64,000 nucleotides of DNA, taken from Varanus komodoensis (taxonomy: Eukaryota; Chordata; Lepidosauria; Squamata; Varanidae). Below the pieces are notes generated by a model that saw nothing but the letters and a program-made list of their open reading frames with translations, was not told where the DNA came from and made no database searches. The translations under genes were made by a program, and so were the position numbers. Of the stretch, positions 60,401-64,000 are shown in pieces (the stretch's first letter is position 1; each line of letters opens with the position of its first letter). The stretch spans positions 23,910,010-23,974,009 of the forward strand of contig NW_025336481.1 of NCBI RefSeq assembly GCF_004798865.1. Reading direction: 5' to 3'.

Positions 60401-61404
60401 AGTCTAAAGCTGTTCTTACAGAGTCAGGCTTTTAGTGTACTATGGCAAAGTATTTGCTCATTTTGTCCTGCCAGTCCCAATCCAGACTGCCCCTGTGCCA
60501 ACTCTAAAGTAAAAAAAAAAAAAAAAAGGAAGCAATTACTTTCAAGTAATCTTTGCTATGGCCCTAAATTTTAAAGTTTTATCCCAGTAATTCACAGGTG
60601 TTAAAACCCATGAGCAAAATATTTATTTCAAGTCAAAGAAAGGGGAAAAAGGACAAAAAGTGAGAGCAAGAGCAAGAAATAGTGCACCTGGATCTCGCAG
60701 TCTGCCTGTTCATCCTCACAGATTAAACTTGTTTCCCATGGATCAATTAACTAAGGATTGGGCAGAAAAACAATTAAAATTAGTCACCATTGTCATTAAA
60801 AAGAAGATGCTCTTTATTATATGAGAAGAACCTTAAGGGAGAATGACTGGAATATTAGGGAATGAAGGCATCACTTATCCAAAAGGAACAGATGAAACAG
60901 GAAGGGAGAAAGAATAGCATTACATGTAAAGGATGCATGCACATGTGAAAAAATCCATGAATTGAAGCATGGAAGATTGAGAGTTTCTGAGTAAAAACAG
61001 ACAAGAGGGAAATAATAACCATTTAAGCAATTTCCCTACCCATCCCCTCTCCAAAATGTAGCTCGAAGCATCTTACAATGTGTAATGGCATAAAGGCAAT
61101 CATGGTAACATATCAACAAACTGAAAGCAACCGGAAACACACAACCCTGAACTTCCAAAATATACAGACACTAAAAAAAGTAAGCAACAGCTGCAGTGAA
61201 TGTTTATTTAAAGATAAATGTGTCCTCTTGCTGGAAAACACAAAATACAGAGGATGATGGCCTGATGATAAGGATAATCTCTTAAACATAAGCAGTGGGT
61301 AGGGGCTGCTATCAGGAAATCCCTCTTGCAACTGCTACCTCTAAAGGCAACAGAGTAGAACAAAGGTGAAACAGCTGATCTTACAGGATGGGAAGAACAT
61401 GAAT
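57465..61404. other. Intergenic DNA, no gene seen
   Basis: AACCATGG-type DNA at about 58215-58280 (CCCACCATGGTTTGCATAAC) and a related stretch at 59420-59640. A run of 17 A lies at 60511-60527. No gene recognised. Confidence 0.5.
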
Positions 61405-61485
61405 CTCATGAACCATGAGAATGTTGCAAGCTGCTTTGATTTAGTTGTAAGGAAAAAGATGGAATATAAATAAAATAAATAATCA
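61405..61485 (+). mobile_element. SINE 3' tail
   Basis: GTTGCAAGCTGCTTTGATTT and GGAAAAAGATGGAATATAAA, ending in (TAAA)n, match the 3' end of squamate tRNA-derived SINEs. The head is missing. Confidence 0.55.
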
Positions 61486-61829
61486 AGTAGGGCATGGCCA
61501 GATCTGCCCACACTAGCAATGGATGCAGCTGGAGCACCAACCAAGTTGAATAAAAATGGTGGCCACAGCCAATGCACCTACTAATCAGAATTTGCAATTT
61601 ATTAATTTTATACTACACAATAGTCAAAGCTCTGGATCACAATAGTCTGCTATGGATCACCAAGTTAACGAGATGTCTTGGATGATGCCCTCTTTAGATC
61701 AGATGACCAAATTTGCAAAGAAAAAACATAGCAATAATCAGATCCTGATAACTGTTAAATTTTGCTAAGAATGAAATGCCTGATAGTTTCTGAACTGAAT
61801 TGCTGATAATTTCATATATCAAAGAAGAG

Positions 61830-62790
61830 ACAAGGGATCAGCTATTCTGGGCCTAATCCTTACCAAGGAAAGAACTGTTGATGAGATGAAAGTAGTGTGG
61901 ACCTAGTGTGGGGAACAGTAATTATATCATCTTGGGATTCATGATACTGAGGATGGGAAAACTGATTATAGCCAGCACTGCAACCCTGATTATATAGGAA
62001 AGCCAATTTAATTGAATAAAAGGAAATACTAGGTGTGAACCAGTGGGTAAAACACTTGGAGACTGTAAAAGTGTTTATCAGTCTACTCTGCTTTGATCAG
62101 ACCCCACCAGGAATTCTGCAAAGAATCAAAATTTAAGAATATTTATTAGATTTATATACTGACATTTTTGTTACAAAGACTCAAAGCAGTTTACATAATT
62201 CTTCTCCTGCAGCTCTCAATCTTATCCCCGTAACAACTTTGTCAGGTAGGTTGGGCTGAGAGTCTGTGACTGACCCAAAGTCAGACACTTGATTCCATGG
62301 CTGAGTGGGGAGTAGAATCCAAATTGCCTAAGTCCCAGTTCCATGCTCTTAACCACTACGCCACCCTGCTCTCTCTGCGTATGGAACATGGAAGAAATCT
62401 GCAGGACCTAGAGAACAAATCCTATGAAGAGCTTGTGAGTTGAGTATGCTTAACCTGGAAAAAAATTAAGCAGTTATATGATGATTATTTTCAAATATCT
62501 TAAGAGATTGCACACAGATGAATGGGGAAATGGCAATTTATTTCCTGTTAATTTAGAGGGTAGGAACTGAACCAGGGGGTTCAAATGGCAAGAAACAGGG
62601 TTGAGACCAAACTTCAAGACAGTACAAGCTGCTTGAAAGAAGAATGTGCTGCCCTGAAGCAAGATGGAGTCTCCCATGTCAAAGATTGCTAAGCAGAGGT
62701 TGGATGGCTACCAATCAGGCCTGCTGTAGTAGTGAGTTTTTGCATTTGCCACCTTTCTTGAGGTGCCTTCCATCTCTATGATTCTGAAAT
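61830..62790 (+). mobile_element. CR1 LINE, interrupted by a SINE
   Basis: The order follows CR1. GGGATCAGCTATTCTGGGCC to TATATAGGAAAGCC (endonuclease/ORF2 part) comes first, then CAGTCTACTCTGCTTTGATC and AGACCCCACCAGGAATTCTG. After the SINE come TTTAGAGGGTAGGAACTGAA, GGTTCAAATGGCAAGAAACA, AAGCAGAGGTTGGATGGCTA and the terminal CCATCTCTATGATTCTGAAA. The first part seems internally deleted. It ends about 0.8 kb from the CRADD stop codon. Confidence 0.82.
62138..62375 (-). mobile_element. tRNA-derived SINE inserted in CR1
   Basis: On the minus strand it runs from GGGTGGCGTAGTGGTTAAGA (A box) through GGATTCTACTCCCCACTCAG (decayed B box), TGACTTTGGGTCAGTCACAG, CTCTCAGCCCAACCTACCTG and GTAAACTGCTTTGAGTC to an AATAAATATT end. 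CR1 sequence lies on both sides. Confidence 0.85.
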
Positions 62791-62853
62791 TGCAGGGCTG
62801 GTGTTGATAGGAAGGGGAGGAAAGAGGCTAAAGAATAAAACAGACAAAATAAG

Positions 62854-62869
62854 CTAACCCTAACCCTAA
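62854..62869 (+). repeat. Short interstitial telomere-like motif
   Basis: CTAACCCTAACCCTAA, about two and a half telomere repeat units, just past the 3' end of the CR1. Too short to call an interstitial telomere. Confidence 0.6.
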
Positions 62870-63581
62870 ACACACTTAACATGAAAATACTGAACTATTT
62901 GTAAGGATTATGGATATTACACTTGAAGTGCTTGATACATAGGTTTTATGTTCTAAAGGCTTGGATTCTAAAGATTGAGGCTGCAATCCAGGGTAGGGTT
63001 AGGCACACTAAAGTCCACTGATTTCCATGATCTAAAGTGTGTTGAATTCTGCCTAGGATTAAGCTGCATGAGAAGTCACCCACCAGGATTTTTCCTGATA
63101 GATCTCAGAGTGGAGAGTATAACATCAAAGCCAGAATCTTCTTCAGACTGCAAAGAAATCTGGCAGAACACATGCATCAACATCTAGTGTTTAACACCTG
63201 CTGCCATTTTTGAAGGCTGGTAAGAAAAAGAAAAGTGGGTGGAGTATGATACCTCTCCAAACAACAGTAAATACACATCTTAAATGGCAAACTGAATCTT
63301 AGAAAGTTCCCCAGACTCCCCCATTGATATAGATGTAAGGTTCTGGCACCTGCTGATAGTATTGGTTTCCATTTGTAAAGAATACAGTAGTTAACACAGG
63401 GAAACTTAATATGAATGGAGGGTTATTTGCGATTATAACAGAAATTAATACTTTCTGTTGAAAGTTAGAAAGTAAAAAGGGTAACAACTCCTGTCAACAT
63501 GAGGCAGTAAGAGCTTGCCAAAGTCGTGTGCAGTTCTGGACTTCAATTCTTAAAAAGGCCAAGTGCAATGATAGAAGGGGC
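62870..63581 (-). other. CRADD: CRADD 3' flank or 3' UTR
   Basis: DNA downstream of the CRADD stop codon. A foldback repeat trace lies at about 62985-63065 (GCTGCAATCCAGGG...GCCTAGGATTAAGCTGC). No canonical AATAAA on the minus strand was found here; the nearest is at 62537-62542 inside the CR1, so the end of the transcript cannot be placed. Confidence 0.5.
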
Positions 63582-63883
63582 TTATTGAAACATCTGTTGG
63601 ATCACAGAAGAATCTACTTCTCCCAGCTTCAAACCAGCACACAGGCTTGCCATCGTTGCTTTTTTTCCAAAGCGCTGTCTCCATGAAATGAATGCGCTCA
63701 CAATCTGTGAGTGGATATTGTTTGGGTGATCGGCTTTACAGCGATAAATGTCAGTGCATGTCAAACCCAGGGACAATACAATTGACTCCCATTCAGGTCC
63801 AAGACTCCTGGCAAGCTTATTAATTTGCTGATCTGTTGGTGGGTTCTTCAAAATGTGTTGTGAAATTCCAGGTATGTCATCAT
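63582..63883 (-). CDS. CRADD: CRADD (RAIDD), last coding exon with the death domain
   Basis: CRADD is a cytoplasmic adaptor. Its N-terminal CARD binds caspase-2 and its C-terminal death domain binds PIDD1 in the PIDDosome. This exon encodes 99 residues plus a split first codon and the stop. The death domain shows [39 protein letters not shown] and [17 protein letters not shown], aligning without gaps to human CRADD ([38 protein letters not shown]). The exon begins after a pyrimidine-rich TTTTCTTTTCTTCTAG acceptor with [11 protein letters not shown], the linker before the domain, and ends at the natural stop. The CARD exon lies beyond the window. The gene precedes PLXNC1 in the same direction, as in human. 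Confidence 0.97.
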
Positions 63884-64000
63884 CTAGAAGAAAAGAAAAT
63901 GGTACAGATTATTATCCTGTGGAAAAAAAGAAAAAACCTTTAATGCTATCTTGGAATTTCAACTACAGAACAATGACAAAGCAGACCTCTAAACCAATGT
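63884..64000 (-). other. CRADD: CRADD last intron (part)
   Basis: Intron DNA upstream of the acceptor, with a polypyrimidine tract directly before the AG at 63884-63885. It continues past the window end. Confidence 0.9.

Noticed and set aside
62854-62869. Interstitial telomere
   Set aside because: Only about two and a half repeat units, within chance or with a link to the CCCTAA linkers seen elsewhere; no array.
1-64000. LTR retroelements or other virus-derived fossils
   Set aside because: I looked for paired long terminal repeats and for retroviral-type domains and saw none I could support; diverged single LTRs could be missed without a library search.
1-64000. CRISPR arrays, operons, ribosome binding sites, bacterial terminators
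   Set aside because: The sequence is vertebrate nuclear DNA; the short direct repeats seen are microsatellites, SINE parts or tandem duplications.

Overview
The window is a piece of a squamate reptile (lizard or snake) nuclear genome. The evidence is the repeat content: tRNA-derived squamate SINEs, a 5S rRNA-derived SINE, L2 and CR1 LINEs, a Bov-B (RTE) LINE fragment and many hAT-type elements. Two host genes of the conserved amniote CRADD-PLXNC1 block are present. The species cannot be named from sequence alone.

Layout. Only two host coding exons are recognised, both on the minus strand. Exon 1 of PLXNC1 (plexin-C1; signal peptide and first part of the sema domain) lies at 11229-12170. It sits in a CpG island that also covers its 5' leader and promoter. 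Everything from 11228 down to base 1 is PLXNC1 intron 1, and the other exons lie outside the window. The last coding exon of CRADD (RAIDD death domain) lies at 63582-63883; its CARD-coding exon lies beyond 64000. Read on the minus strand the order is CRADD then PLXNC1, head to tail, as in human 12q22. I recognise no other protein-coding gene in the roughly 51 kb between them, and no tRNA, rRNA or other RNA gene apart from RNA-derived SINEs.

The intron and intergenic DNA are a graveyard of mobile elements. The most striking structure is a composite hAT element found twice, at 3607-4748 and 34631-36497. In each, complete ~400-bp hAT-like units in direct orientation flank tandem ~150-bp modules joined by CCCTAA telomere-like motifs. 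Each composite has one 8-bp target duplication at its outer edges (8/8 and 7/8 matches), and both share the same internal junction, so the assembly seems to have moved as a unit. The second copy later received a Bov-B insertion. Other hAT-type elements lie at 2569-2755, 6671-7533 (with a BED zinc-finger remnant) and 27658-27937. A mariner remnant lies at 53835-54110 and an unassigned 513-bp inverted-repeat element at 56952-57464.

Nested insertions date some events relative to each other: an L2 tail lies in a CR1 near 33.8 kb, and a SINE lies in a CR1 next to the CRADD 3' end. Several short repeat families (palindromic GCAATCCTA and CTCCAGATG types, and AACCATGG-rich stretches) recur across the window. 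I saw no LTR element or virus-derived gene that I could support.
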